Source: Anthopleura xanthogrammica (taxonomy: Eukaryota > Cnidaria > Anthozoa > Actiniaria > Actiniidae). Taken from it: a stretch of DNA of 64,000 bases. The notes below the pieces were generated by a model. That model saw only the letters and a program-made list of their open reading frames with translations. It ran no database searches and was not told the DNA's origin. The position numbers and the translations under genes were made by a program. The DNA lies in the NCBI GenBank assembly GCA_964019055.1, contig OZ025211.1:865135-929134 (forward strand), read 5' to 3'. Each line of letters begins with the position of its first letter. Position 1 is the first letter of the stretch. Of the stretch, positions 38,411 through 55,467 are shown one piece after another.

Positions 38411-38575
38411 GGGGTATTTAAATATTCGCGGTTGATGAAAGTGAGATTTAATACGACAACTACGCTCTTGAAATTCGTGTCCTGCCGCTATTTGGCGTTC
38501 ACTATTGCTGTTATCTGTCCTGGATTGTTACAACAACACCGTCATCATACCTAGAAACTACCCAAGTTACAAGAG
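38411..38575 (+). promoter_or_regulatory. Candidate promoter and 5' UTR exon of the F-box gene
   Basis: A TATTTAAATA box near 38415 lies downstream of GATTGGCC (reverse CCAAT). A transcribed-looking stretch ends in the donor AAGAG/GTAAGC (38576). An acceptor (TTCTTGTAG) ends at 40648, 95 bases before the F-box ATG. The link between them is inferred. Confidence 0.3.
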
Positions 38576-40648
38576 GTAAGCAAGAAAGGTCTGATAGAGG
38601 TTTTGCTATGATTTTTCGAGCGATATTTTTGTGTTTTGGCATTAATGTTACGCGTTTAGACTCGCCGGTTGTGCCATCACAGCCAAACAAAAGTGAAAAT
38701 CTCCATCTCTTCACCACATACCGCCAAGGAATTTTATCACTATGAAGATTTCAAGCTCTCATTTAATGCAGGGGAATAAAATTCGGGCTTTTCGTCTGGG
38801 TTTTTCCGTAGGAATAAGTGGAAATCGCGTGACCAAACACGGAACCGAGTTCAGATTCATAGGAAAAGCGCTGGAGTTACGTTAGTGTACTTGCGTTTTG
38901 CTTGTAACTGTTAGAAAAATTCTCTAAATACAGCGACTGTACCTTTTCTCGTGATATTGCTGCTCAATTCTAAGGGATTCTAGATTCATATTGGCTAAGA
39001 ATATTCTGATAATTTGTCATAAGTTTTGTTCTTTGTGGTCTAGCTAATGCATATTCACGGATCACAACTGGTAAACTTATATGGAGCTTTGTCATTACCC
39101 TGGCTCCAAGATCCAACACTAAATTACCCTTCCAACACCAAAAGACCAAACCTACGATTTGGCAACACTTTGGACACAAAATCCTTAAGTTTAAGCTGCG
39201 AAATCGGTAGAAATTTTCAAGTCAGATCTTCCTAATGACCTGAAAATTTAGTAACTAATTGTTATTCTAAATTTCATTCTGTTCAACTTAACAATTCTAA
39301 TCGAGACTTGTGTTTCCTGTTTTGAGGCAGCCGAGATCGCTATCACAATACAAGGCAGTAGAATATCATAATCTCTGTTATTTCTGATTTAAAGCTACAT
39401 TTGTATTGCGCCAAGATTGGTTGGATTTAATCTTTTTTTCGACTGTTGGCCTTCATACATTATTCCATCTTGCCACATGTCAAGCAAAGCAGACATAAAT
39501 TTTTAATTTTATGATTAAAATCGCGTATATATTAGAGCAAAAGTATCGAATAAACCATCAGAAATGTTTTAACAGAAAAAATAGAGATTGGAGATTTGCA
39601 AGCGCGTCGTCACACAATATAATCTCTATCTATCTAAACATATAAGCACAAGTCGTGAGCCTCTTCGAAAAGCATTGAATATTCTATCTCGATGTTGTTT
39701 AACATTTCCTCGCTGATTTCCCTTGCTAATAATGTCTCTAATAATGTTTTAAAAGCATTTATTATTCAAAATTTAAACTCCTGGAGCTGCAGTTGTTTTT
39801 GACGCGAAAGCGTGATTATATTTATCGAAGACTCTTTCAAAACAGAGCACTTTCCAATCTGTTATTCATTTCGGTATCTTTATGAACTAAAAATACTTAA
39901 TGCTAAAGTAACTTAGCGTTTATACATGTTACAATACTATTTTCGTAGTCTTCAGTTAGAATACTTATATATCGGTGGTTAAATAGTATAGCTTGCGGGA
40001 TGGTGTTGTGGTCTATGTCTCGTTTTCTAGTCCAGGTACTGGACTATTTCAAGTGCTGCATGAAGACATGATATGCAAAGAATCCATTTAGCCTGATAAA
40101 AACACAATCCAATGTAAATAACAGAACACTTCAAGTGGTCTTTATGGCGGTTCGCTGAGCAGCCACAAACTTGCAAAGCCTGTTCTGAATTAAACACCCT
40201 CTTTGATTCACTGCTGAGTCATATGGGAAATACTCCAAGTATTGAGCTGCAGATTTTAGAGCCCGTGTACTCCAATCTTTTATCACGCTACAAACGTCTG
40301 CATTGTATAGCTGTCGTATGCAATCTGTTTTTCCCGAGCCCTCAAGTCTAAAACTAGTAACCCACATTTCCTGGGGGAAAGTAGAGGAGGATTTTGGGGG
40401 CGGAGGGGGACTGAAAGATAAAGGAAAGGCTTACAGGGCTTGTTGTTAGGTAAGGTTGCGCAGAGCTCTAAATATAAAGATGTTAGAATAATCAAAGTTG
40501 GGATCGGTTTCAGCCTGTTTATGTTTGATAAAGCATAGAGATTTGCCAGATTCTTGCTTTTACCGTCTTTAAAAACAATGCTTTTCAAAGTCTAATGAAG
40601 AAAAACTTATGTATAACAATTAAAGTTTGACCTTTGATGTTCTTGTAG
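38576..40648. other. Possible 5' UTR intron or intergenic
   Basis: I see no coding exon, element or notable repeat here, only AT-rich unique-looking sequence. If the promoter at 38.4 kb serves the F-box gene, this is its first intron. Confidence 0.5.
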
Positions 40649-40743
40649 GTCGACGTATCTTCTACTCATTTCCTCGTTGTCAATCAGAGGACATTACTCA
40701 AGTCAAGGTGATTGTGTTTCGTACATAAAACACTGAGCTAAAT

Positions 40744-43700
40744 ATGGCTTCGAGAGGGAAGAAAAGAAGAACTTCGTTCTCTGGTGGTACAGAAATCAAA
40801 ACCTCATCTCGTTATTGTACAAGGTCGTTTACTAGAGAGAGAAGAGCTAGTGGAATCGAAAGTATCGGGCCTTTCTTTGGTGGCTTACCGCCAGAAATGA
40901 TTAGGCTGTTAGTGAGTTTTTTAGACGCACCAGCGCTATCGAATTTCGGTTCAACTTGCCGACTACTGTGGTCTTACACGGAAGGAATGTGGCATGAACT
41001 GTGCAAACGTCAAGGGCTACATTTTCCTTTAACCAATCTGTGTGTTGCAAACCCTTTAAACTCTAGATCGGAATATGACTATGACAAAGCTTTAGAGCTG
41101 AGTTCTGGTGAGAAGAAGTGGAAAATAGCAGCCAAGAGGAATTGGTTATATTCTAGATGGAGATGTGTGGTTTGTTATCGGGGATGTTCGCAACGTGTAG
41201 ATGCTCATTTTGATGTCGCGTTGTGTGACACTTGTCACCCCCTATTCTACCGCCGGAAGTGTCACGCAAAGGTAAGTAGCCAAGTCCAAAACCAAAATAT
41301 TCTTACATCCTAAGTGAAACTAATTTTTACTTTTTCTTAATGCAAATATATAGCAAATCATTTATAACATTCAAAATGAATTTGATAAAAAGAAAAAATA
41401 TAAACATTTTTTTTGAGTATTTTGTGACAAGCTTTTACCCAAGGTACAGTGGACCATGACTAGAGGTCACCAGAGCAAATATGTTTTCAAAAATTCACCA
41501 TGTCCAACCTGTTATTTATTAAGCTTAGTAATCTCATTTTCTAGTTGTAAGTTGTTGTGGTCTGTGGACTTGGGAATTGTGTTGACAAACTTGCCCTATC
41601 TACTAATTTATCTCTACATTCCAACACATTAAACCTTATCAGAATATGACAGCTCAGAAGTAATTAGTCTTGGCATACTTACTGGCATACTTTAATAATA
41701 ATGTACACATTAGGTCAAATGAACTAGATTCAAACTTCCCAATGCTTATTCCGGTGACTTATTCTGGCTCTTTTGGGTCGAAATTACTAGTATTCTGGTT
41801 TCAAGTAACATATGTTTTAGATTAGACTAGATTACCTCGACACAGTAACATAATCTTGACACATAAAACAAAATGCTGATTGTAGGATAAATATTCTCTT
41901 GACATCCATAAGAAGGATTTTAGAAATCCTGTAATTTCATTACCAGATGTTTTGTTCATTTTGGCCTGAAGAATTAAGAACAAAACACAACTCCAAAGAA
42001 GTGTATACATAGAAGTTAGTTCACAGAGCTTAGACTATTTAGTGTTTAGATATTTCACTGTGTCATTGGGAATGAATTAAATTATGTAATTATAAAGACT
42101 TCATTTAACACTTGAAACAAAATTAATGACCAAATGTCTATTGGTTGAAAGAGTAATACAACAACAGACAGTCTGCTAATGTTTATTATATTTATTATAT
42201 TATAACTATAATTATTATGTCATGTCTTGTTCTTGGTCTGTGAAAAAATAGTAGGCATAATATTCTAAATTATTGTATTGATTTCTTTTGTTTTACTTTG
42301 ACTGTTAGACACTGGTTATACGACTTTGTTACACAGGTCAAGTAAAATAACTTTACACTATTTAGCTAGCTATAGATTAATGAAGAAGCCATTGCCATCT
42401 TGTGGTTTATAAACCACATTTCTCAAGTTACCCTCAAAAGATATACATGGACACAATAATATTTGTTTCATATTGGTTATAAATAAATTTTCCTTCATGT
42501 TTATTTTGGCATTATTCTTGTGGTGTAATGTGATCTAAAAGAGTAATTCCTTAATGTTAAACCTTCTTGCAATTTTGCTAGCTAGTCTCACTGGGATTTG
42601 TAAAATCTTTGGAGTTGCAAAGTCTATGAGAAAGCTACCCCTTTGTATATATAATAGCTTATAACAAATAGGTTTAATATAAAGTAAACATTTTTCCAAG
42701 GGAATCTAGTCTCAATATTTTTCTCTGTTGCTCAGGGTTAGACTCGTTATTGTGTAGAATATTCATATGCTCCAGTAAATGTCTGTGAAATTTCTGTGAA
42801 GTGTTTGTTTATTGTTTAAGGTGCACATTCTTTACTTCACTGCTGGCATTTGTGAATATTTTGACACTGATGTAGCTAAACCTGAGCAAATGAGTCTGTA
42901 ATCAAGGAATACAGTGGTATTTTATGAATATGAAAAAGTTCTATTCATTGTCATTCATTCAGTTTTCTTCCTTTCATTGCAGGAGCAATTTAGTTTAACA
43001 GAAAAGGACCTAAGGTCACTAGACAATGATTCCTACGAATATATAGTCTCTGATCTCATTAGAATTGCTAGACGAAAATATGGAAGCAAGACAGCTCTTG
43101 AAGAAAGACTGCTGGAGAGACAGAAACAGAGAACAAAGCGAGAAGCAGAAAAGCAATGTGCCTTAGTGCATCGAGAAAGAGATGTTGTTAGAGCACTGGA
43201 GACATTAAACAGCTCATATGAAGATATCATGGAAGTCGACGCAAGGTGCATGCCATATGTTAGTACCCCTGGTAGTTATCAGTATTCACCTCAACAGCTG
43301 CCAGAGGATGCTGCGAAGTGGTTGATAGCATGGAAGGACAGGCAGGAAACAAGAAACAAGTTGTTGCTTGCAGAAATTAGTGCAAGAGCTTCAAGGTGTA
43401 AAGGCTGCAGAGCAAAATATGATCATAGGTAAGGCATCAGAGTCATAAACTTAAAGATTTTTCCATTATCCCTATGTTGTAAGAGATACCTAGCCAAGAG
43501 TTACATACTGCTCCTCGAATGTTTAACAATTTGACTAAGTGTAATAGCCATAAACCTGATTTTCAATATGATGCAAGCACAAGTGCAAGGATAAAACAAT
43601 TTGATACTTGTGCTTGTGTTTGTACTTCCGCTTGGAGGATAGTGAAAACAAAATGTTTTTGCTTGCATTTTTGCTTGCGACTGTGTTTGCGTCGCTAGTG

Positions 43701-46700
43701 AAAACCAGGCTTAAACCTTTGAACACAGTTTTCTACTGTTGCATGCAGGCACTGCTGGTGAGACAAGGTTTTGAGGGATATCTAACTAGCTACTTTTCTT
43801 TCTACGAGAAATATGAATTTCTTGCTACAAAACTATGAATTAAATACTGCTATCCAATTCTAGCCTGCAGTACATGGGGAACTCCATTTTTTTGGTTGAG
43901 AACATCATACCAATTGCCAGCAGTCAGCATTACATATCTATGTCTTCGCAAAATGAAATTTGTAATATGCGCAATGTTGAACTAGACAGTTACAGTGCGG
44001 ACACTCGAACCATGAACACTTCAAGGTTTTTTTTGACATTTTTCATAACTATCCAATCAGCACTCTCCATAGAATAAGGGACCAAAAATTTTTTTAGGGG
44101 GAATAAAGAGTTTCTGTTGTTTATTGTGATGAATGCCTAAAAACGTTTGCTCCCTTTTTCTATGGAGCTTGCTGATTGGATAGTTATGAAAAATGTCAAA
44201 AAACCTTGAAGTGTTCATGGTTCGAGAGTCCCCACTGTAACTGCTGTTTGTTCATGCATTAACTCGATATATGCATGTTGATTGCTGACCATTTCATTTT
44301 AGTCATTGTTGTTACATTTAACATTTTCTGCTGGTCTATGTACCTTAAATAACCTAGTCTTTCTTGGCTGTATTTTTTATTCCTAGGATAGTACAAGTAT
44401 CTAAATGTACGCACGTATCCAAAGAAGAAGCATCGCAACTCATAAAATCAATAAAAGAGCACTTTAACCACGATATAGCACACTACAGTAGACATGGACA
44501 ACTTTCCTTAGAGACAGGAGTATATGACTTAGAGCACAGATCAGCACAAGAACTCTTTCTGAGAAATGAGAGAAGAATGAAGTTGAGAGAGGAGCTTGAA
44601 TCCCAAAAAGATGACTGGCCAGATATTTTAAAAGGTGAGTTGTTACAGTGTACTGTTCAGTACAAACATATTTTCGGAAAATAATATACATTGGTAACTT
44701 TGCTGATAAAAGTTTGCAATGTTTATAATGATGACAGCCAATCCTTTAAAGTTTCATAAAATGTGAAAAAAGAAATTTGAGCGAAATTATGCAAAGTTGT
44801 TACAAGTCAATGTACTCAAACAAACTTAAGTTGTCTCCATTTGGTGAGTGCTAAGACAAATAAATCAATCTCTTATTGCAATGACTCTCGACATCACCAA
44901 AAATATGTACACACACATAAAATTCTCATTATAATATATATATCTCATAAATTGAAAAAAAAGTTAATTATGGAAATCTATGATACAAGAAAAAATGTGA
45001 AAAACATTATGTTAAAACTCAGAGAAAATTCTAATAGTTATAACGACATTTTGGTGCAAATCGTAAAATTTTAGAACTGAATTTGTTTATTAGGAAAAAA
45101 ATATTTTACAGTTGAAATTATTATTTTTTATATCACATGTGCAATTGCAACTCAATAGAATAAGGTTAATGATTAATGGTATTGTTGATAATTGTATATA
45201 TATATATATGCTTGGATAGTAATTTTGTAAAGTACATGCATATAATAAAAACTTGTGAAAGTTTGACGTTAGACTAAGTCTGCCTATGTGATTAAGGGGT
45301 ATCCATTGATCTGAAGGCAGAAAAGGAGATTTTCTTAGAAATTTCTTCTTGAAATTCAATCTTAATCTTAATGGCCAATTCATGACATAATTATGCATTC
45401 AATTGCTTAAGACCTGAATGCAACAGGTTATCGTAGGGTGGCATTATGCTAATAATATATAGTTAAGTACAGGTACATCTCTGGTAGTATGTAGGTTATT
45501 GTTGATGGTCAATGCTCGGAAGCATTACCTGTTTTCATCAACAGTTTCAAGCAGGTTTTTCTGGTGCTATTTTTCTAGTATGAAAGGTGGATGTTTGATC
45601 TGATTTTGGTACTTTATGTAATTTCGCAAGAGAAAAAAGATATTCAAATTTATGCAAGAATATTAAAGTAGCATAACTGGTAGCTTTTTTTTGTCTATCA
45701 AAATCTTCTTGTTTTACCAGTTTTTTTAAGCAAAAAAATTAAAATACTACTAAAAATGCTAAAGAGAAATGCTACTATAGGTAAAATGGATAAATTAACT
45801 TCCAAACTTTAAACTTCATCAAAAGAATGGAATAAAATAAAAATTGGGAAATATTTCAATTTTTTGGTGAAAAATCTTTCCATTATTAAAATTTGACAAA
45901 ACCTCAAAATTTACTCAGTAAAACAGCCTATGACTAAGGATTCTCTATAAGTAGGATAATTTTATAAAGCAGATTTATTTCTTGAATGTCCAAATAAATT
46001 GTTGCAGTTGTTATTGTTGTTGGTGTTGTAAATTATAGATAAATTTCGAATATCTTCAACAATTATCAAATAAAAAAACATTTACAAAGATTGCTACAAA
46101 GGATTAGTGCAATAAAAATAAAAATTTATGATATTTTTTGACTTGCAGGAACAAAGGATCCAATGAACTGTACATTTTCTCAAGACTATATCTACAAAGG
46201 TGTAGCAGTTCTAGATGCCGAAGGTAACAAGTGTAAACTACGGACTGCTAAAGATGTTGCACGCATCATTCTTGCACAAGCTCATGGCTGGAACAGAAGA
46301 TGTAATCAACTGAAGGAAGAGCTTGCAACAAAAGGGTTCACTCCACCATTTACTAGCCTCAAACTAGAGAGTCAATTATTGATTGATGATTACATAGACA
46401 ACATGATCGTTGTAAGTATAAGTGATAGCTACACATGTCTGTAATCTGTACGTAGTACACTCTATCAACAATGGGGCAAAAAAGGGTTGAGCAATATGAG
46501 ATAAACTAAGTTAGCCAGATTTTCATAATCATGCAATCAACACACTGCCCAAGACGTCTGGGTTTTTGACTGTTGTTGATCAAAAATTTACTAGCTCGAA
46601 GAGTTGAAAATTTTATTGAGCCAAAAACCTAAACAATCTGAATCATGGCTAGTTGTTTGGGTCGCGTAATTATGAAAATGGGTGTAAGTATAGGATTGGT

Positions 46701-48610
46701 ACACTTATGCCAATAAGGCATAACATGATCTGAGTAGCAAGGGCGGTGTTATAAGCATGTTTCCTCTCGCTTGTATTTTGATTCCTGGACTTGGAATCAA
46801 ATGTGAGTATAGTTTGTTAGGTCCCTTCTTTGAATCAAAGGTTCTTTTCTAGATTTTTGGGTTTTCCTCCATCCACAAAACCCAACAAAAAATAAAAATA
46901 TCCAATTTCAACATCCAATATTCAATTTTGTTATCATCAGGTTAGAGGTGATCACATAGTAGCATGTACAGCATCAGAGGTTGCCGATAGAATAGCTATC
47001 ATTCAAGGATTAGAGGAGGAACAGAAGTCCTCCGTAGCTGAAAGATGTGCAAGGATATATGCAGAGTGCAACCCCAAGCCAGGTAACTTGCTTTCTTAAT
47101 ATTTTTTCAAACTTCCTGTTACAAATTTTTGGCAACTGTTACATGTGCATGAGAACTGGAGGAATTAGACTAGGACAGCTTATATGCACCGGTTTGTTGG
47201 TTCAAGTCCACCAAATGAATAATACACAATCTATAAATTCTATATTATTCTGGAAGGGGCCTATTATTCATGAAGCATGGATGTACCAGTGGTAATGTGC
47301 ACCTCATAAGAATGGTTTCCATTCAGTGAAAATTTAAAACAAATGTCAATTTTTATTCATTTATTTACTTTAAGCTTAAGAGCTTATTCATTCATTTTTC
47401 TATCTATATTAAAATTTTATTTATATATTTTACTATTACTGGCCATTTCTAAGCACTTTCACGCCAAACATGAAAAAAACCCACAAGAAAAAGCTTCATT
47501 CAGTAAAGCCAGTTGGGTAAATAAGATTATTGCTTCTAATTGTCAATCTTTTTTCTTGCTAACAGATTACAATGGAATGAAACAGAATAGAAGATTATCT
47601 TTAGTGAGAAATATGAATCTCAAGTCAACAGTAGAAGAATTAGTGAAACAGAACCCCTGTTGGTATGCAGCGCAGGAATACATTAACTGGTAAGAATTAA
47701 GTACATTATTACTGACTTTGATCTTTGACTGAATTAATTACTGACTTAGATCAGCCAAGAGGTTGTTTCAGGGTTCGATCTGTAAGATAGCCCTGCTTTG
47801 ACTTAGCTTAGCCAAGAGGTTGTTTCAGGGTTTGCTTGGTGAGTTAGCCATGCCCTGACTTAGATCAGCCCAGAGGTTGTTTCAGGGTTTGCTCGGTGAG
47901 TTAGCCATGCCCTGACTTAGATCAACCCAGAGGTTGTTTCAGGGTTCGATCTGTAAGTTAGCCATGCCCTGACTTAGATCAGCCCAGAGGTTGTTTCAGG
48001 GTTCGATCTGTAAGTTAGCCATGCCCTGACTTAGATCAGCCCAGAGGTTGTTTCAGGGTTCGATCTGTAAGTTAGCCATGCCCTGACTTAGATCAGCCCA
48101 GAGGTTGTTTCAGGGTTTGCTCAGTGAGTTAGCCCTGCTTTGACTTAGATCAGCCCAGAGGTTGTATCAGGGTTTGCTCGGTGAGTTAGCCCTGCTTTGA
48201 CTTAGATCAGCCCAGAGGTTGTTTCAGGGTTTGCTCGGTGAGTTAGCCCTGCTTTGACTTAGATCAGCCCAGAGGTTGTTTCAGGGTTTGCTCGGTGAGT
48301 TAGCCCTGCTTTGACTTAGATCAGCCCAGAGGTTGTTTCAGGGTTTGCTCGGTGAGTTAGCCCTGCTTTGACTTAGATCAGCCCAGAGGTTGTTTCAGGA
48401 AATTAATGTTCTTAGTGTGAACAGGGTCCTTTTAGATTTGTACAGATTATTTATTAATAAAGTCCGTGTGTTTTAACTTCCAGTGGTACCACAACATCAT
48501 TATTTGGATACAAGATTAACACCTTGGATGCCGTCGCAGAGCTGATCAACCTGAAGTCTGTACTCAAAGCTAACAAACACAAAAACAAAATCTTTCATAC
48601 CCAAAAATAA
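40744..48610 (+). CDS. F-box domain protein, 449 aa
   Basis: Seven coding exons with consistent GT-AG sites and phases: 40744-41271, 42983-43428, 44387-44634, 46149-46411, 46941-47082, 47566-47689 and 48484-48610. A basic N-terminus (GKKRR) precedes an F-box at residues about 48-90 (LPPEMIRLLVSFLDAPALSN, then CRLLW and MWHELCKRQ). Behind it is a cysteine cluster, CVVCYRGC then CDTCH and KC, that could bind zinc. A highly charged helical region follows (ALEERLLERQKQRTKREAEK), then a mixed C-terminal half with no family I know. F-box proteins recruit substrates to SCF ubiquitin ligases, so that is the predicted role; the substrate domain is unassigned. The ATG follows a likely 5' UTR exon. Confidence 0.8.
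43987..44243. mobile_element. MITE-like foldback in F-box intron 2
   Basis: The outer ends begin CAGTTACAGTG and its inverse. Arms of about 80 bases share CGAACCATGAACACTTCAAG and CATAACTATCCAATCAGCA. The central stretch is about 95 bases. No ORF. Confidence 0.7.
46505..46690. mobile_element. Degenerate foldback in F-box intron 4
   Basis: Inverted ends, TTTTCATAATCATGCAATCA and its diverged complement near 46665, surround sequence related to 57855-58000 in a CEP41 intron (both share GGGTTTTTG and TACTAGCTCG/TACTAGCTCA on opposite sides). Confidence 0.45.
47742..48403. repeat. 57-bp minisatellite in F-box intron 6
   Basis: About 11-12 tandem units of 57 bases (GACTTAGATCAGCCCAGAGG then TTGTTTCAGGG). 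Two interior variants occur, GTTCGATCTGTAAGTTAGCC mainly in the left half and GTTTGCTCGGTGAGTTAGCC mainly in the right half. The array fills most of the intron. Confidence 0.95.
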
Positions 48611-50402
48611 TCATTTTTCATTCATTCTTGAATATAAAAACATAATGTTCAATTTTAAATGCAGATATAACCAAAAAAATATTTTCACTCCTTGAGTTTT
48701 CTAGTATTTGCAATGATGATAGGTATATATATGATCAAATTTATTGTTGAAATGTTTAGGTGAAGTTTTTCAAATAATTAAGACAGTAACAAGCTAAAAA
48801 CCATGACAGTTGGTGTTTCAGACTGTTCAGAAAAATAGCAGTTGAGTTTATATCTTAACATGCTTTCATTTCTTGTTTTGGCAAGCAAGAAAATCCTAGA
48901 CAATAACTGTGTCTAGTAAGTGCTTTATGTGGCCATCTATCAAAATTACGATGGCCTGAGTGGTTATCGATTGGAGCTATACACCTATGCTATGGGTCTT
49001 GAAATTGTTGAGGTATTATCTAATACAAGGGTCCTAAGATAGAGCAAGCTGTTTTCTGCATGTTACTAAATTAAAGCTATTTTCTTATTTTGTTTGGAGT
49101 ATTTGATGATCTACATCATTTCGCAGGTGCAAAAAAATGTTTTATAATGCTTTCTGTAAAATACTATACTATGGTACATAAAATTAGCCTATGAATTTTG
49201 CTCCCCGCATGTTATCTATCACCTTTTGATTACTACAAAACATGAGAAGTTGAGTGTTTGTTTTAAAAGTTATATTTTGAAAACCAAGAAATTAAACTTG
49301 GTACTTGATGAAATAGAACAAATTTACCAATTTTGTGTAAAAAATCTTATAATAAAAAGAAATCATTTTGATAATGTTCTCGAATAATTACTGATAGATT
49401 AATGATAGATGTAAAAAGTTCAAATGTTTCACTAACAAATTAATTATAGACCCAATCACTTTTTACCCATTTCAAACCATGTCATTCCCTTGAGTATTAT
49501 TTTTGTTTCACATTAACATGAATGACATGTGTCTGAATAGCTAACTTTTGATATTCTGGTTGAGTGATCACCCACAAACCAATAGACCCTTTTCAAATAT
49601 GGCGTCTATAACATCAAACAAGGAGTTCTAGAATGTCCCGGATGTTATGAGTGATAATGATTGTGTTTTGAACCGGGGCATTATAGTCCCAGATTCTGCA
49701 AGTGGAAATCATTATGACATCCGGGACATTATCATTCTCCTCGTTCGACATCATAGATGCCATATTCGAAAAGGTTCTATTGGTTTATGGGCAAGGGCCC
49801 TGTATACACCCTGTAATTTTTGTATATATATATTTAAGGTGCAGAATAATTTTTTTGAACCCTTTGTGTTTTTTTTTCTGCACCCCCCAGTACATAGTCA
49901 GATTTGGAAATATAATTTTAATTATTATCTGGGAAAAATAAAAACATTGAAACCTTTAAAGAATATAATTATTAGGATTACTTCATTGTTTCCCTGTGGC
50001 TTCATCTTGAATTGCTGTGTGAGTGATCACTCGACCAGATTATTGAAAGTAGACTATTGGGAAAGCAGTGATTAATATTAGGTCAACATCTTTTCATTGA
50101 AGATAGTATAATAGAGATGTAGAATATTTAAGTTTCAATTTTTCAAAATGATTGTGTGTGTAAATTAAGGTAAGAGTAGAGTACACGAGAGATCTCTTTT
50201 GTACTTTCCTGTCAGCCCCATTTTCAAAAGAGTTTTAAGAGTGATGTTTAACCTCACCAGTTTTGATAATCTTTGGTATAACAGGCTTGTGTTACTGTTT
50301 TTGACCCATACATCCCATTATTGTAAGAAAATATAAAAACAAACTTCTCACATTTGAGAAAACATTATTGAAATAAAGTCAAACTCTATAATATTCAAGC
50401 TG
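48611..50402. other. Convergent intergenic space, F-box / MEST
   Basis: It lies between the 3' ends of two convergent genes. Apart from the MITE at 49571-49792 I see no gene; AT-rich. Confidence 0.6.
49571..49792. mobile_element. MITE with about 45-bp terminal inverted repeats
   Basis: The left end is CCCACAAACCAATAGACCCT; the right end is its inverse, AAGGTTCTATTGGTTTATGG. A second inner inverted pair (ATGTCCCGGATGTTATGA / CATCCGGGACATTATCA) shares the fold. No coding. Confidence 0.75.
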
Positions 50403-50408
50403 TTTATT
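50403..50408 (-). terminator. Poly(A) signal of MEST
   Basis: AATAAA on the minus strand, 19 bases downstream of the MEST stop codon. Confidence 0.6.
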
Positions 50409-50427
50409 GTAATTATCTGTACCTAAT

Positions 50428-54989
<4,562 letters not shown>

Positions 54990-55467
54990 TTGTGTCTTCT
55001 TCCCGCTCTTTTTGCTCAATGCAAGAAAATAGCCAGGCGTTACTGGTGGGGTACGCGCAATGAGTTTTGGGAGAGAGAAAAAAGAGAAAATAATTGATTC
55101 CTGGAAAATCTTATTTCTAATAAGTTCATTCTTATAAGTAATTATCAAATCGTAGCAATTTTTTTCATTTTTAGCTGGGTTTTGAGATAAAGTAAGAATT
55201 TTTTTGTTTTCAGTCGATGGGTTCCCTGTGGTGCACGCAGAAATCTTCCATAAGCCATATTTTTCCTTTAAAATTGAACCTGGAATAAATAGTGATGTTA
55301 AAAACAGTAATATTCATTGCTTTCAAGTCTTGGCTAAAAGAAAAGCCAAATATATCATTATTAATATTTTTAAATTAATTTTTAAAAATGGGTTTCCATG
55401 GCAGCCAAGTGGCCGCGCATTAAACAAGAAGAGTAACCGCGCGATCTTGAACTGACCAAAAGTAAAA
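54990..55467. promoter_or_regulatory. Bidirectional promoter region MEST / CEP41
   Basis: 478 bases separate the two divergent start codons. No clear TATA box stands out on either strand. Short and shared, so the two genes probably have common regulation. Transcription starts are not determined. Confidence 0.6.

Noticed and set aside
47742..48403. CRISPR-like array
   Set aside because: The units are directly contiguous 57-mers with no unique spacers, inside a spliced animal gene.
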